Assembly (NCBI GenBank): GCA_964620045.1
Contig: CAZUJL010000003.1
Span: forward strand, 170,473-234,472
Reading direction: 5' to 3'
From: VFKU01 sp964620045
GTDB taxonomy: Bacteria; Hydrogenedentota; Hydrogenedentia; Hydrogenedentales; GCA-2746185
Length of the DNA stretch: 64,000 nucleotides
The notes under the pieces are model-generated. The model worked only from the letters and a program-made list of their open reading frames with translations. It had not been told where the DNA came from and searched no databases. Positions 33,459-42,656 of this stretch are shown one piece after another (the first letter of the stretch is position 1; every line of letters begins with the position of its first letter). Both the position numbers and the translations under genes were made by a program.

Positions 33459-35830
33459 TCAGCCCGCTCACCAAAAAAATGCTGCGCACGATGCTCAAGC
33501 AGCGCGGCCAGGTGCTGGCCGTCGGCGCCGTCGTGCTCTGCGGCACGGCGAGCTACATCGCGCTTTCCAGTTGTCACCGCGACCTGATGCTCACGCGCGA
33601 CACGTACTACGCGGAGAACCGCTTCGCCGATTTCGAAATCTCCCTCGAGCGCGCGCCGGAGACAGTGCTCTTCAAAGTTCAGCAGATCCCCGGCGTGCGC
33701 CAGGTGCGCGGCCGCATCGTCGAGGAGGTCAAGCTTGAAATCGACGGCGTGGAGGAAACTCGCTCCGGCCGCATCGTGTCCATGCCCGACGAACGCGCCA
33801 GCGTCCTGAACAACATCGTGGTTACGCAGGGCCGCTATTTCGACGCGGCATCGATGAACGAAGTCATCGTGAGCCAGAAATTCGCCGAGATGAACAAGCT
33901 CGCGCTGGGCGACACGCTCGAAGTCACCATCGACGGCCGGCAGCACCGTCTTCGTGTCGTGGGCTACGGACTTTCGCCGGAGTACATCTACGTCATTCGG
34001 AATATCGCGGAACTCGTTCCGTCACCCGAGACCTTCGGCGTCCTGTGGGTGCCCCAGACCTTCGCCGAGTACGCCAAAAATATGCAGGCCTCGTGCAACA
34101 ACATCGTCGGCTCCATCGACGATCCCGGCGGCGTTGATCGCATTCTCGACACCGCCGAAGACATGCTCGCGCCCTACGGTGTGTTTTCGAAAGTGGCCCG
34201 TGAGAACCAGATTTCGAATACCTTCATCTCCAACGAGATCCGCGGCCTCGGCGCGCAGGCGCGCATCATGCCCACCATCTTCCTCGGCATCGCCGCGCTC
34301 GTCATTTTCATTGTGCTCAACCGCATGGTGCGCAACGAGCGCACGCAGATTGGCCTCATGAAGGCCTATGGCCGCAGCAATTTCGCCGTGGCCATGCACT
34401 ACATGCAGTACGCCGTCATCCAGGCCGTCGTCGGCGGCGCGGGGGGCTTTATTGCCGGCCAGACGCTGGCGCATTCCCTGATGGCGTTTTATGTCCGGTT
34501 CTATTCGTTCCCGATTCTGAAATCCCGGATTTATCCGGATATTCTCGTGAAGTCCCTGGGGATCGCCATCTCTTTCGCGCTGGTCGGCGCCGCGATCGCC
34601 GCGTATCGCGCCTCGCGCATTCACCCAGCGGAATCCATGCGCCCCGAGTCGCCGCGCCGCGGCAAGCGCGTCATGCTCGAACGCTACACGGCCCTGTGGG
34701 CGCGGCTGTCCTTCACCTGGAAAATGATCGCGCGCAACGTCTCGCGCAACCGTTTTCGGTGCGGGCTCAACGTCTTCGGCGTCACGATTTCGACCGCCAT
34801 GCTCATCATGGGCTTCTATGCGATTGACGCAATGCAGTACCTCATCGATTATCAATACCGGCAGACACAGAAACAGGATGCCACCGTCAGCTTTTTCCTC
34901 GAGCGCGGGCAGGAGGCGTTGCGCGAATCCGCGCGCTTCCACCACGTGCGCGAGGCCGAGCCGTTGCTGCAGTACCCGTTTGAAATGCGGAACGGCTGGC
35001 GATCGAAGGACGTCGTGATCGTCGGCGTCGAGCGCAACTCCAAGCTGCAATTGTTGATGGACACCGAACGGAACAGGGTGGACGTGGGCGAAAACGGTCT
35101 CGTGCTGTCCAGCGCACTGGCCAACTCCTTGGACGTGCGCGTGGGCGATCCGGTCGAGCTTAAGCCCTTGATGGGTAAGATCACCGACGAAAAGAGCGTG
35201 AAGGTCGCGAAGATCGTTGAGCAGTATTTCGGCATGTCGGGTTACATGAACATCGAGGCGCTCAGCCGCGTGCTTGATGAAGGCTACCTCGTGAACGCCG
35301 TGCTCCTGCGCACCGATCCCGGCACGGCAGACCAACTCCACGACGAACTCAAGGACGTGCCGAACGTCAGCGCCGTGTCCCTGCGCGAGGACGCGTACGA
35401 GAATCTGCAAAAGACCCTCGCCACCAGCATGCGGATCATGAGCATTGCCGCCATCGGCTTCGCCGGCGTCATCGCCTTCGCCGTCATTTACAACGTCACC
35501 CTGGTTTCGCTCGCCGAGCGTGAACGCGAGCTTGCCTCCCTCCGTGTGCTCGGGTTTACGCAAGGCGAAGTCGGCCGCATCCTGTTCAACGAAAACTTCG
35601 TCACCGGCGCGATGGGCATCGCGCTGGGCGTGCCCTTCGGCATCGGCCTCGTGCGAGCCATGATGAGCGCGTTTCAAACGGACCTGTTCCGGTTTCCATT
35701 TTTTATATCGCCGAAGACCTACGCCATCGCCATCGGTTTGACGATCGGCTTCATTGTCATTGCCAATCTCACCGTGCGCCGCAAGATTGTGCGGCTGAAT
35801 CTCGTTGAAACACTGAAGTCTCGCGAGTAA
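33455..35830 (+). CDS. FtsX-family ABC transporter permease with two FtsX domains
   Basis: A 791-residue permease. A first helix near residues 10-35 ([20 protein letters not shown]) is followed by a large periplasmic MacB-PCD-like domain (about 40-270), three helices ([21 protein letters not shown] ...), then a second copy: helix near 430 ([20 protein letters not shown]), a periplasmic domain and three C-terminal helices ([19 protein letters not shown] ... [20 protein letters not shown]). Duplicated FtsX permeases act as a full mechanotransmitter in one chain. The GTG at 33455 overlaps the upstream TGA (GTGA); a GTG at 33452 is the alternative. It works with the preceding ATPase and the following adaptor, as in MacAB or DevABC. 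Confidence 0.92.
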
Positions 35831-35845
35831 AAGGAAAGCATTTTC

Positions 35846-37171
35846 ATGAAGAAACGGTACGTGTTTATTGGAGTAATCGTTCTCGCAGTGCTCGCGGGCG
35901 GCTTCGTCGCCGTCCGCGGACCCGCCGTCGCCGTTGCCGTCGCGCATCCGCAGCGGCTCGATGTGCGGGCCTACGTTGCCGAGGACGCCAAGACGCGCCT
36001 GAACTACGAGTACATCGTCGACATGCCGGTCTCGGGCACGCTCAAGCGCATCCAGTTGGAAGAGGGCGACTATGTCGAGAAGGGCCAGGTCATCGCCGAA
36101 GTCGATCCGTATGACCTGACCCAGCGCGCGCAGCAGGTGGAAGCGCAGATCAAGCAGCGCAAGGCTCAGATTCTCGGCGTGGATGTCGCCAAGCCGAAGC
36201 CCGAAGACATCGAATCCGCCAAACTCCGTGTCACTGAAATGACGCACGCGCTCGAAATCTCGCGCAAGGCGCAGTCGGTCGCGCAGGCCAACTTCGACGA
36301 AGCCTCGCGCGAATATGATCGCGCCCAAGGTCTCTTTAAAGCCGGCGCCGCAAGCCAGTCCTATCTCGACGAGGCCCAAATGCGCTATACGGCCCTGCAG
36401 GCCGAGAAGGACCAGCGCAGTCTCGAAATCGAGCGCGCGGATCAGGCGCTCGACCAGGCGCGCCTCGCCGCGCAACGCCTCGTCGGTTCGATCGACGACA
36501 ACGAATACCAGCGTGAAGGTTTTCTCGCCGAAATCGCCGCGCAGGAGGCCGAACTCGCCATACTGAAAGAAGACCTCTCGAAGACCAGCATTAAGGCGCC
36601 GGTCTCCGGGCCAGTGCTGGAAAAATTCGTCGAAGACAGCCGCGTGCTCGTCGAAGGGTCGCAGGTGCTCCGCATCGGCGACATGGACTCCATCGAGATC
36701 GAGTGTGACGTACTCTCCGAGGAAATCTCCGCCGTCGCGCCGGGCAACAAGGTCCTCGTCACGGGCAAAGCGCTGATGGGCAAGACGCTCGAAGGCGCCG
36801 TGAAGCGGATTTATCCCTCGGGCTTCATGAAAATTTCCGCACTCGGTGTCGAGCAGCAGCGCGTGAAGACCATCATCGAATTCGACAACACAACCGCGAA
36901 GCTCCGCCCCGGCACGAGCGTCGATGTCGAGATCATCACGCAGGAAGCGCCGCAGGCCATCGCCGTGCCCGACCGCGCCGTCTTCCGCGATGGCGACAAG
37001 TGGGCCGTGTTCGTGGTCGAGGGCGGCCGCGCGCGCCTGCGCAACGTCGAGGTCGGCATCCGCAATGAGGACTGGGCCGAAATCACCTCGGGCCTCACCG
37101 AGCAAGACGAAGTTGTTGGCGAGCTCTCGAACAGCCTCGCCGACGGCGTCCGCGTGGTGCCGTTGTCGTAA
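35846..37171 (+). CDS. HlyD-type periplasmic adaptor subunit
   Basis: A 441-residue membrane-fusion protein. One N-terminal helix (YVFIGVIVLAVLAGGFVAV) anchors it. Then come a biotinyl-lipoyl half (MPVSGTLKRIQLEEGDYVEKGQVIAEVDPYD), a long coiled coil with heptads (about residues 85-235), the second lipoyl half (IKAPVSGPVLEKFVEDSRVLVEGSQVLRIGD) and a beta-barrel/MP domain ending in AVPDRAVFRDGDKWAVFVVEGGRARLRNVEVG. It probably links the inner-membrane ABC pump to an outer-membrane TolC-like channel, which is not encoded here. AAGGAAAG precedes the ATG. Last gene of the TetR-controlled operon. Confidence 0.93.
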   Translation: MKKRYVFIGVIVLAVLAGGFVAVRGPAVAVAVAHPQRLDVRAYVAEDAKTRLNYEYIVDMPVSGTLKRIQLEEGDYVEKGQVIAEVDPYDLTQRAQQVEAQIKQRKAQILGVDVAKPKPEDIESAKLRVTEMTHALEISRKAQSVAQANFDEASREYDRAQGLFKAGAASQSYLDEAQMRYTALQAEKDQRSLEIERADQALDQARLAAQRLVGSIDDNEYQREGFLAEIAAQEAELAILKEDLSKTSIKAPVSGPVLEKFVEDSRVLVEGSQVLRIGDMDSIEIECDVLSEEISAVAPGNKVLVTGKALMGKTLEGAVKRIYPSGFMKISALGVEQQRVKTIIEFDNTTAKLRPGTSVDVEIITQEAPQAIAVPDRAVFRDGDKWAVFVVEGGRARLRNVEVGIRNEDWAEITSGLTEQDEVVGELSNSLADGVRVVPLS

Positions 37172-37242
37172 ACGGAATAGCGAGCGCGTCCGCGCGGGTT
37201 CTTGGAGTAGACTAAATCGCCACACGACCCGAGGGGCACTGT

Positions 37243-37797
37243 ATGCGAACCTTGACCGCAATGCTTGCTCTTGTGTTTGTCTTCGCACTGGCGCTCAACG
37301 CCGACGCCGCTCGTTCCAAAAAGATCGCGACGAGCGACAAGCCCGTGAAAGATGGCGTGCCCGGCATGATGAAGTACGGCAGCCAGGAAATCACCGCATA
37401 TAACCAGGGTGTCGACGCGCTCGAAAAAAATGACTACGTGAACGCGCGCAAGAATTTCGAAGCCGCGCTGCAGCTCAACGAAAAGTTTCCCGAAGCACAC
37501 AATAATCTCGCGTATGCCCTGCGCATGCAGTCGCTCGACAACGCCGACGCCTCGCTTGAGCATTACAACCGCGCGCTCGAACTGGCGCCGACGTTCGCGC
37601 AGGCGCAGTACTACCGCGGCGTGCTCTTCGTGCAGCTCGGCCGCGCGGACGACGCCGAGAAGGCGCGCGTCGCGCTTGTTGGTCTCAACACCGACGAATC
37701 CAAAGAGTACGCCGCCGAACTCGCCAAGGTGATCAAGGCCGGCAAAGCCAAAAAGAACCAGAACGCCCTGAGCATCTACGGCAACATCTCATCGTAA
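37243..37797 (+). CDS. Exported TPR-repeat protein
   Basis: A 184-residue protein with a Sec signal (TLTAMLALVFVFALALNADAA) and about three TPR motifs (EITAYNQGVDALEKNDYVNARKNFEAALQLN; EAHNNLAYALRMQSLDNADASLEHYNRALEL; AQAQYYRGVLFVQLGRADDAEKARVAL). It is presumably a periplasmic scaffold, but its partner is unknown. GAGGGG lies before the ATG. It sits between the efflux operon and xseA without obvious functional link. Confidence 0.85.
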   Translation: MRTLTAMLALVFVFALALNADAARSKKIATSDKPVKDGVPGMMKYGSQEITAYNQGVDALEKNDYVNARKNFEAALQLNEKFPEAHNNLAYALRMQSLDNADASLEHYNRALELAPTFAQAQYYRGVLFVQLGRADDAEKARVALVGLNTDESKEYAAELAKVIKAGKAKKNQNALSIYGNISS

Positions 37798-37834
37798 CAG
37801 GCCTCGCGCCGGGCCATTTCGGTACAATGCCGGA

Positions 37835-39196
37835 ATGGCCGCATTTTCCAAATCCATCGCCGAACCGCGCGAAGTCTGGACCGTTTCTCAGCTCACGCGC
37901 CGCGTCAAAGGCGCGCTCGAATCTCAAATCGGCGCCGTGTGGGTGGCGGGGGAGATCAGCAACTGGCGCGTGTCGCCCGCCGGCCATTCGTATTTCACGC
38001 TGAAAGACGAAACCAGCCAGCTCCGCGCCGTGATGTTCCGCGGCAAGCTTTCGCAAGTAAAGTTCGAAGTCGAAAACGGCCTCGAAGTGCTCATCTATGG
38101 CGCCATCAGCGTCTACGAGCAGCGCGGCGAATATCAGATCGTCTGCGACGAAATGCAACCGCGCGGCATGGGCGCGCTGCAGCTCGCATTTGAAAAGCTC
38201 AAGGCCAAGCTCGAAGCCGAAGGCCTCTTCGATCCCGCGCGCAAGAAGCCGCTACCGCTCCTGCCGCGCCGCATCGGCATCGTCACCTCGCCCACCGGCG
38301 CCGCAATCCGCGACATGCTCAACGTCATCGGCCGCCGTTTCGCGCATGTTCATGTGCTGCTGTATCCCGCGCGCGTGCAGGGCGATGGCGCCGGCGCGGA
38401 GATTGTCGCCGGCATTCGCGCGCTCGATGAATACGGCGTCGACGTGATGATCGTCGGACGCGGCGGCGGTTCGCTCGAAGACCTGTGGTGTTTCAACGAA
38501 GAACCGGTGGTGCGCGCAATTGCTGCCGCGACTACTCCGATCATTTCCGCCGTTGGCCACGAAACCGATTTCACGCTCGCGGATTTCGTCGCCGATCTAC
38601 GCGCGCCGACACCGTCCGCCGCCGCGGAGCTCGTGGTTCAGGAACAGGAATCCCTTGCACAGGCAGTGGTCGATCATCGTCGTCGGCTGACCCGCGCACT
38701 CGACAGCGCGGTTGCTCGTCTGCGCGCTCGTTTGGATCGCGTACAAAGCAGCTTCGTGTTTCGTCGCCCCGAGGAGTTGCTGCGCCAATTGCGGCAACGT
38801 ACCGACGACGCGCGCATGTCGCTCGAGCAAACGCTGCGGCAGCGCCTGGCCGACAGTCGCTACAGCGTCGAGAAATGCGTGCGTGCGCTGGCGTTGTTGT
38901 CGCCCGCGGCACAGGTGCACCGTGCGCACGAGCGCCTGGCGTCCATGCGCGCGCGCCTGCTGGGCGCTGGCCTGCGGATTCCCGTGCGGAAACGCGCCGA
39001 TCTGCGCACGCGCGCGGCGCAGCTCGATGCGCTCAGCCCGCTCGCGATCCTCGGCCGCGGATATTCGGTAACATGGAAGACCCTGGGCGACGAACTCGTG
39101 CGCCGGGCAGACCAACTCAAGCCGGGCGACGCGATCCGCGTGCGCTTCGGCGAAGGCAGCGCGGAAGCGACCGTGCAGAAAATTACGGATAGGTGA
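37835..39196 (+). CDS. xseA: Exodeoxyribonuclease VII large subunit
   Basis: A 453-residue XseA, which with XseB degrades single-stranded DNA to oligonucleotides in mismatch and recombination repair. The N-terminal OB fold (VWVAGEISNWRVSPAGHSYFTLKD) and the catalytic core (GIVTSPTGAAIRDMLNVI, VGRGGGSLEDLWCFNEE, AVGHETDFTLADFVADLRAPTPSAAAE) are complete, followed by the long coiled-coil region and the C-terminal ILGRGYSVTW. TACAAT at 37823-37828 lies 6 bp before the ATG and could be a -10 of a near-leaderless mRNA, but no -35 is evident. It overlaps the GTGA just upstream of xseB. Confidence 0.97.
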   Translation: MAAFSKSIAEPREVWTVSQLTRRVKGALESQIGAVWVAGEISNWRVSPAGHSYFTLKDETSQLRAVMFRGKLSQVKFEVENGLEVLIYGAISVYEQRGEYQIVCDEMQPRGMGALQLAFEKLKAKLEAEGLFDPARKKPLPLLPRRIGIVTSPTGAAIRDMLNVIGRRFAHVHVLLYPARVQGDGAGAEIVAGIRALDEYGVDVMIVGRGGGSLEDLWCFNEEPVVRAIAAATTPIISAVGHETDFTLADFVADLRAPTPSAAAELVVQEQESLAQAVVDHRRRLTRALDSAVARLRARLDRVQSSFVFRRPEELLRQLRQRTDDARMSLEQTLRQRLADSRYSVEKCVRALALLSPAAQVHRAHERLASMRARLLGAGLRIPVRKRADLRTRAAQLDALSPLAILGRGYSVTWKTLGDELVRRADQLKPGDAIRVRFGEGSAEATVQKITDR

Positions 39197-39201
39197 ATCG
39201 A

Positions 39202-39546
39202 ATGGCAGCAAAGAAAAAAGTCGAATCGGAATCCAACTTCGAAAAAGACCTCGAAGCGTTGGAGAAAATAGTGGAGGCCCTCGAAGAGGGCGGTCTCTCG
39301 CTCGATGTTTCCATCAAAAAGTTTGAGGAAGGCATGCACCTCGCACAGCGCTGCGACAAGGCCCTGGGCGCCGCCGAGAAAAAGATCGAGCTGCTCACGC
39401 GCAATGCCGATGGTGAGCTCGAAACGCAGCCCTTCGGTGACGACGATGAATCTTCCGAAGCGCCAGTGCGCAAACGAAAAGACGATGACGCCAATTCCGG
39501 CGATGAAGACGACGAAGGCAAAGAAAAAGGCGGCGAGTTGTTCTAA
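39202..39546 (+). CDS. xseB: Exodeoxyribonuclease VII small subunit
   Basis: A 114-residue XseB. The core helical hairpin (FEKDLEALEKIVEALEEGGLSLDVSIKKFEEGMHLAQRCDKAL) is the family signature; several XseB wrap around the XseA coiled coil. About 45 extra C-terminal residues are very acidic and Lys-rich (RKDDDANSGDEDDEGKEKGG) and probably disordered, longer than in E. coli. ATG 39202 is chosen for position; a GTG at 39193 overlapping the xseA stop is possible. Its TAA shares one base with the ispA ATG (TAATG). Confidence 0.93.
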   Translation: MAAKKKVESESNFEKDLEALEKIVEALEEGGLSLDVSIKKFEEGMHLAQRCDKALGAAEKKIELLTRNADGELETQPFGDDDESSEAPVRKRKDDDANSGDEDDEGKEKGGELF

Positions 39547-40409
39547 TGAGCGTGAATGAATTTCTCGCCAAGCGCGCGCTTCTGGTGGACGAAGAACTCC
39601 GAACGTTCCTTGCCTCCTACGACGGCATCCCCGAGGCGCTGCACGAAGCCATCACCTACAGCCTCTTTCCCGGCGGCAAGCGCATGCGCCCCGGCCTCAT
39701 GCTCGGCGCGTGTGAAGTCATCTGCGGCAAACCCGAGCCCGCGCTGGCGGCCGCGTGCGCCATCGAACTCATCCACACCTATTCGCTCGTGCACGATGAT
39801 TTGCCGTGCATGGATGACGACGCGATTCGGCGCGGTCTCGCCACGGTGCATAAGAAATACGGCGAGGCAACCGCCGTGCTCGTTGGCGACGGTCTGCAGG
39901 CGATGGCCTTCGAAATGCTCACGCAGTTGCGTAACACCAGCGTCGCGCGGGAGATCGCAATTGCGGCGGGTCCCGCCGGCATGGTGGGCGGGCAGTACCT
40001 CGACGTCGAAAGCGAAGGCGAACGCATTCCGCTCGAAGCCGTCCGCCGCCTGCATCGCCTCAAGACCGGCGCATTGATTCGCGTTGCTACGCGGGGGGGC
40101 GCCCGGCTTGCCCGTGGCACCGCGGCGCAGGTCGCCGCCTTCACGGTCTACGGCGAACACCTCGGCCTCGCGTTTCAGATTGTGGACGACATCCTCGACG
40201 AAATCGGTGACGACGACGTAATGGGCAAGCGCTCCGGCAAGGATCGCGCGCGCAACAAATCGACCTACCCTGCGTTGGTCGGCCTGTCCGAGGCACAGCG
40301 CCTGGCCCAGGAAGCCAAAGATCGCGCCGTCGCCGCACTCGCTGCCTTCGGTCCCGAGGCCGACCCGCTGCGCGCCCTCGCGCAATACGTCGTCGAGCGC
40401 CGCCGGTAG
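39546..40409 (+). CDS. ispA: Polyprenyl synthetase, farnesyl/geranylgeranyl diphosphate synthase
   Basis: A 287-residue short-chain trans-prenyltransferase that condenses IPP with allylic diphosphates. The first aspartate-rich motif is in YSLVHDDLPCMDDDAIRRG, with the extra two residues typical of the bacterial type; the second is FQIVDDILDEIGD. PGGKRMRP and the KTGALIRVA strand are also canonical. The position xseA-xseB-ispA is widely conserved; dxs, which often follows, is missing here. Product length cannot be fixed from sequence alone. Confidence 0.95.
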   Translation: MSVNEFLAKRALLVDEELRTFLASYDGIPEALHEAITYSLFPGGKRMRPGLMLGACEVICGKPEPALAAACAIELIHTYSLVHDDLPCMDDDAIRRGLATVHKKYGEATAVLVGDGLQAMAFEMLTQLRNTSVAREIAIAAGPAGMVGGQYLDVESEGERIPLEAVRRLHRLKTGALIRVATRGGARLARGTAAQVAAFTVYGEHLGLAFQIVDDILDEIGDDDVMGKRSGKDRARNKSTYPALVGLSEAQRLAQEAKDRAVAALAAFGPEADPLRALAQYVVERRR

Positions 40410-40413
40410 CTTC

Positions 40414-40707
40414 CTACTGTTTTCGGCGAACCCAATATTCGGGGTGCCGGCGTAAGTGCATAATCGCGACGATTATGACGCTGTCATTTTGGGTTGCAAA
40501 TACCACGCCGTATGGAAATCGGTTCACGAGAATACGGCGTGCGTTGCGACGAAACAGGGGTGCGCTTAGCGGAAATTGGGTTACCTGCGCGATGGTCGAA
40601 GAGACTTCTTCGGCAAATTCACCACCTAGGCCGGTCTGCTGGGAATCGTAATAGGCTACGGTGGATTCAAGCTCGCGCAATGCCAGGCGGTGGAACCGAA
40701 CCTTCAT
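40414..40707 (-). CDS. ParE/RelE-family toxin
   Basis: A 97-residue type II toxin. The fold shows an N-terminal strand and helix (KVRFHRLALRELESTVAYYDSQQTGLG), an inner region FAEEVSSTIAQVTQFPLSAPLF and the C-terminal strands ILVNRFPYGVVFATQNDSVIIVAIMHLRRHPEYW, with the typical RxxPxxW ending. ParE toxins block DNA gyrase and RelE toxins cleave mRNA; the motif order fits the ParE side. It follows the antitoxin gene by 2 bp. Its GC content is below that of the neighbouring genes, as expected for a mobile module. Confidence 0.92.
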   Translation of the reverse strand: MKVRFHRLALRELESTVAYYDSQQTGLGGEFAEEVSSTIAQVTQFPLSAPLFRRNARRILVNRFPYGVVFATQNDSVIIVAIMHLRRHPEYWVRRKQ

Positions 40708-40709
40708 AA

Positions 40710-40931
40710 TTAGGGTCGATGAGGGCGAAATTTCTTCAAAACTTCTTCTGCGTCAATCAACTCGGTCTCGTTTGATTTGATCTCGTCGAGCCGTCGTTCC
40801 ACTTCGTCACCCCACGCTTGATCGATTTCCGGATCGGTTTTATGCAGCAATGCAGCAAGCGTATCCATCAGCCGGGCATACTCATCCGGTGGTAACGCAT
40901 TGACCTCGCGGAGAATCTCTTCAACGCTCAT
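40710..40931 (-). CDS. Addiction module antitoxin (TIGR02574-type)
   Basis: A 73-residue acidic helical protein: MSVEEILREVNALPPDEYARLMDTLAALL, then DPEIDQAWGDEVERRLDEIKSNETELIDAEEVLKKF. This matches the small antitoxins of the TIGR02574 family that pair with ParE/RelE-type toxins; the C-terminal half should wrap around the toxin. It lies immediately upstream of the toxin, the standard order. The start at 40931 is used because the longer upstream frame has no family resemblance. Confidence 0.9.
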   Translation of the reverse strand: MSVEEILREVNALPPDEYARLMDTLAALLHKTDPEIDQAWGDEVERRLDEIKSNETELIDAEEVLKKFRPHRP

Positions 40932-41012
40932 AACGATCGCCTCGTAATTCCTCACGAACCGCAGTATATCAGTCTTTCCGTTCAGCGACGGAAGCCATGC
41001 TAAACTTTGAGT

Positions 41013-41804
41013 ATGAAACGCATTGGGAAAAAGCGCATTTCCGCGTTCGCTGGAATTGCCTTGATGCTGTCCTGCATGGCTATTGCCAGCGAAACACAGC
41101 CCATTGTGACCATTCAAACACAACAGGATTGGGTTTCGTCCGGCGCCGCGCTAAACGGCGTTGTGTCTATTAGGGCCGAGAAACCGGCTTCAACGGTTCG
41201 TGTTGAGTATTCGACGGAGAAGTCCTCCGGCGAAGTGGTTGCAAGTATGGACGCCAATGACACATCCGCTTTTACATTCCAAATCCCGCCATTGGGCAAC
41301 ACTTCGCCTGCAACTTTGACACTCCGCGCCGTTGCAATATTTTCCGAATCGTCGAAGTCGCCGGTGAATTCTGAATCCCGCACGATCCCCGTCGCGCTCG
41401 AACAGGAACTCGACATCACCGGCGACGCGGCCGTCGCGCTGCTCTATCCCATCGGCGGGCCGGAGTACACCGTGCGGTATGTGCCGTGCTGCAATATTTT
41501 CGGCGGCATCACGATGGCCACGCGCGTGCCCGTGAACCCGGAAAAATCCGCCACGGGCCTTCCGGAAAAAATCCTGAGCGACTTTATAGTCCTGTCGCCC
41601 GATGGCCTCTCCGCATCGACCATGGGCATGTACATGGATTTCCTGCTCGGCGCGGACCGCTTCAAGGGGGTTACGCCCGCGCTCTACGAATTCAACGGTC
41701 GCGAATGGGTCGAGTACGCCAGCTACACGGTCGATGCCGCGCGCGGCTACCTGACCATGCACTGTCCGAACGGCGGCACCTTCGTTATTGCTGCGAAACC
41801 GTAG
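41013..41804 (+). CDS. Secreted protein of unknown function
   Basis: A 263-residue exported protein (signal ISAFAGIALMLSCMAIASE). The first 110 mature residues form a beta-sandwich-like, Ser/Thr-rich domain (SIRAEKPASTVRVEYSTEKSSGE), and the second half has a different composition with many Pro and Gly residues (LLYPIGGPEYTVRYVPCCNIFGG, DGLSASTMGMYMDFLLG). No family recognised. GC content rises sharply in the middle of the gene, which fits two domains of different origin. Its 3' end overlaps the convergent thiE by 20 bp. Confidence 0.7.
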   Translation: MKRIGKKRISAFAGIALMLSCMAIASETQPIVTIQTQQDWVSSGAALNGVVSIRAEKPASTVRVEYSTEKSSGEVVASMDANDTSAFTFQIPPLGNTSPATLTLRAVAIFSESSKSPVNSESRTIPVALEQELDITGDAAVALLYPIGGPEYTVRYVPCCNIFGGITMATRVPVNPEKSATGLPEKILSDFIVLSPDGLSASTMGMYMDFLLGADRFKGVTPALYEFNGREWVEYASYTVDAARGYLTMHCPNGGTFVIAAKP

Positions 41805-42456
41805 CCGGGCGCGCCGCGAGAATTTTGTCGCGCAGATACTGCGCCGCCGCTCTCGGGTCCGCCGCCGCCGTCACCGCCGTCACCACAGCCGGGTGTCGCG
41901 CGCCGCGCTCGACCAAGTCGACCACATTGTCCGCGTTGATGCCGCCCATGCACGAGAACGGCACGCACAACCGCGCGCCGATTTCAGAAATCGCGTCGGG
42001 CCCAAGCGGATCGGACGTCACGGCCTTCGTTTTGGTGGAGAAGATCGGCCCGATGTTCACATAACTCGCGCCGTCTTTTTCGGCGGCCAAGGCCTGCGCG
42101 AGGTTGTGTGTCGACGCGCCGATCAGCAGCTCCGGCGCCATGCTCCGGCCCACCGCCACCGGCAAATCCTGCTGCCCCAGATGCACTCCGTCCGCGTCCA
42201 CCGCCATCGCAATGTCCGGCCGGTCGTCGATAATCAGCAGCGCGCCCGCGGCCGCCGTGCGCGCACGAAATTGCCGCGCCAGTGCCAGGTACTCCGTATC
42301 GTCGAGGTGTTTCTCGCGGCATTGAACCAGCGTCACACCCGCCGCCAGCACGGCGTCGAGAACATCCAGCGACGATCGCCCTTTGCAGAATTCGTGCGTG
42401 ATCACCACATACAAATCGCCGGCTTCAAAGCGCTGCAATCGATCGAAGTACGTCAT
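41785..42456 (-). CDS. thiE: Thiamine-phosphate synthase ThiE
   Basis: A 223-residue TIM-barrel enzyme joining HMP-PP and the thiazole phosphate to thiamine phosphate. Seen are the substrate-binding VQCREKHLDDTEYLALAR, the diphosphate/Mg-binding LIIDDRPDIAMAVDADGVHLGQQDLP, YVNIGPIFSTKTK and the phosphate-binding MGGINADNV. The family's usual length is 210-220. Two start codons, 42459 and 42456, are possible; the second is 6 bp after a GGAGG and is preferred. It is the last gene of thiGHSE. Confidence 0.95.
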   Translation of the reverse strand: MTYFDRLQRFEAGDLYVVITHEFCKGRSSLDVLDAVLAAGVTLVQCREKHLDDTEYLALARQFRARTAAAGALLIIDDRPDIAMAVDADGVHLGQQDLPVAVGRSMAPELLIGASTHNLAQALAAEKDGASYVNIGPIFSTKTKAVTSDPLGPDAISEIGARLCVPFSCMGGINADNVVDLVERGARHPAVVTAVTAAADPRAAAQYLRDKILAARPATVSQQ

Positions 42457-42656
42457 CATCCACCTCCGACGATGCGGATCAGTTCGATGGTGTCCCCATC
42501 TGCTACCACGGTCGAATCCACAGCCTTGCGGTTGATTATTTCCGCGTTCCTCTGGATTGCAGTGATTTCGGGCTTCACTCCCAAGTCCCGCAACAGCTCC
42601 AGCATGGTGATGCGTTCCCGCACCTCGCGCGGTTGCCCATTGACGGTGATCAGCAT
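42456..42656 (-). CDS. thiS: Sulfur carrier protein ThiS
   Basis: A 66-residue ubiquitin-like sulfur carrier (MLITVNGQPREVRERITMLELLRDLG) ending in the obligatory diglycine (VGGG, one Gly beyond the GG). The C-terminal glycine is adenylated and thiocarboxylated, then donates sulfur to ThiG. It overlaps thiH by 7 bp and thiE by 1-4 bp, so translation is tightly coupled. The partner adenylyltransferase ThiF is not in the window. Confidence 0.95.
   Translation of the reverse strand: MLITVNGQPREVRERITMLELLRDLGVKPEITAIQRNAEIINRKAVDSTVVADGDTIELIRIVGGG

Noticed and set aside
34022..37288. A 1088-codon open frame on the minus strand opposite the FtsX permease and HlyD genes
   Set aside because: Composition is Arg/His/Asp-rich without any domain; it is the mirror of two well-supported genes in GC-rich DNA.
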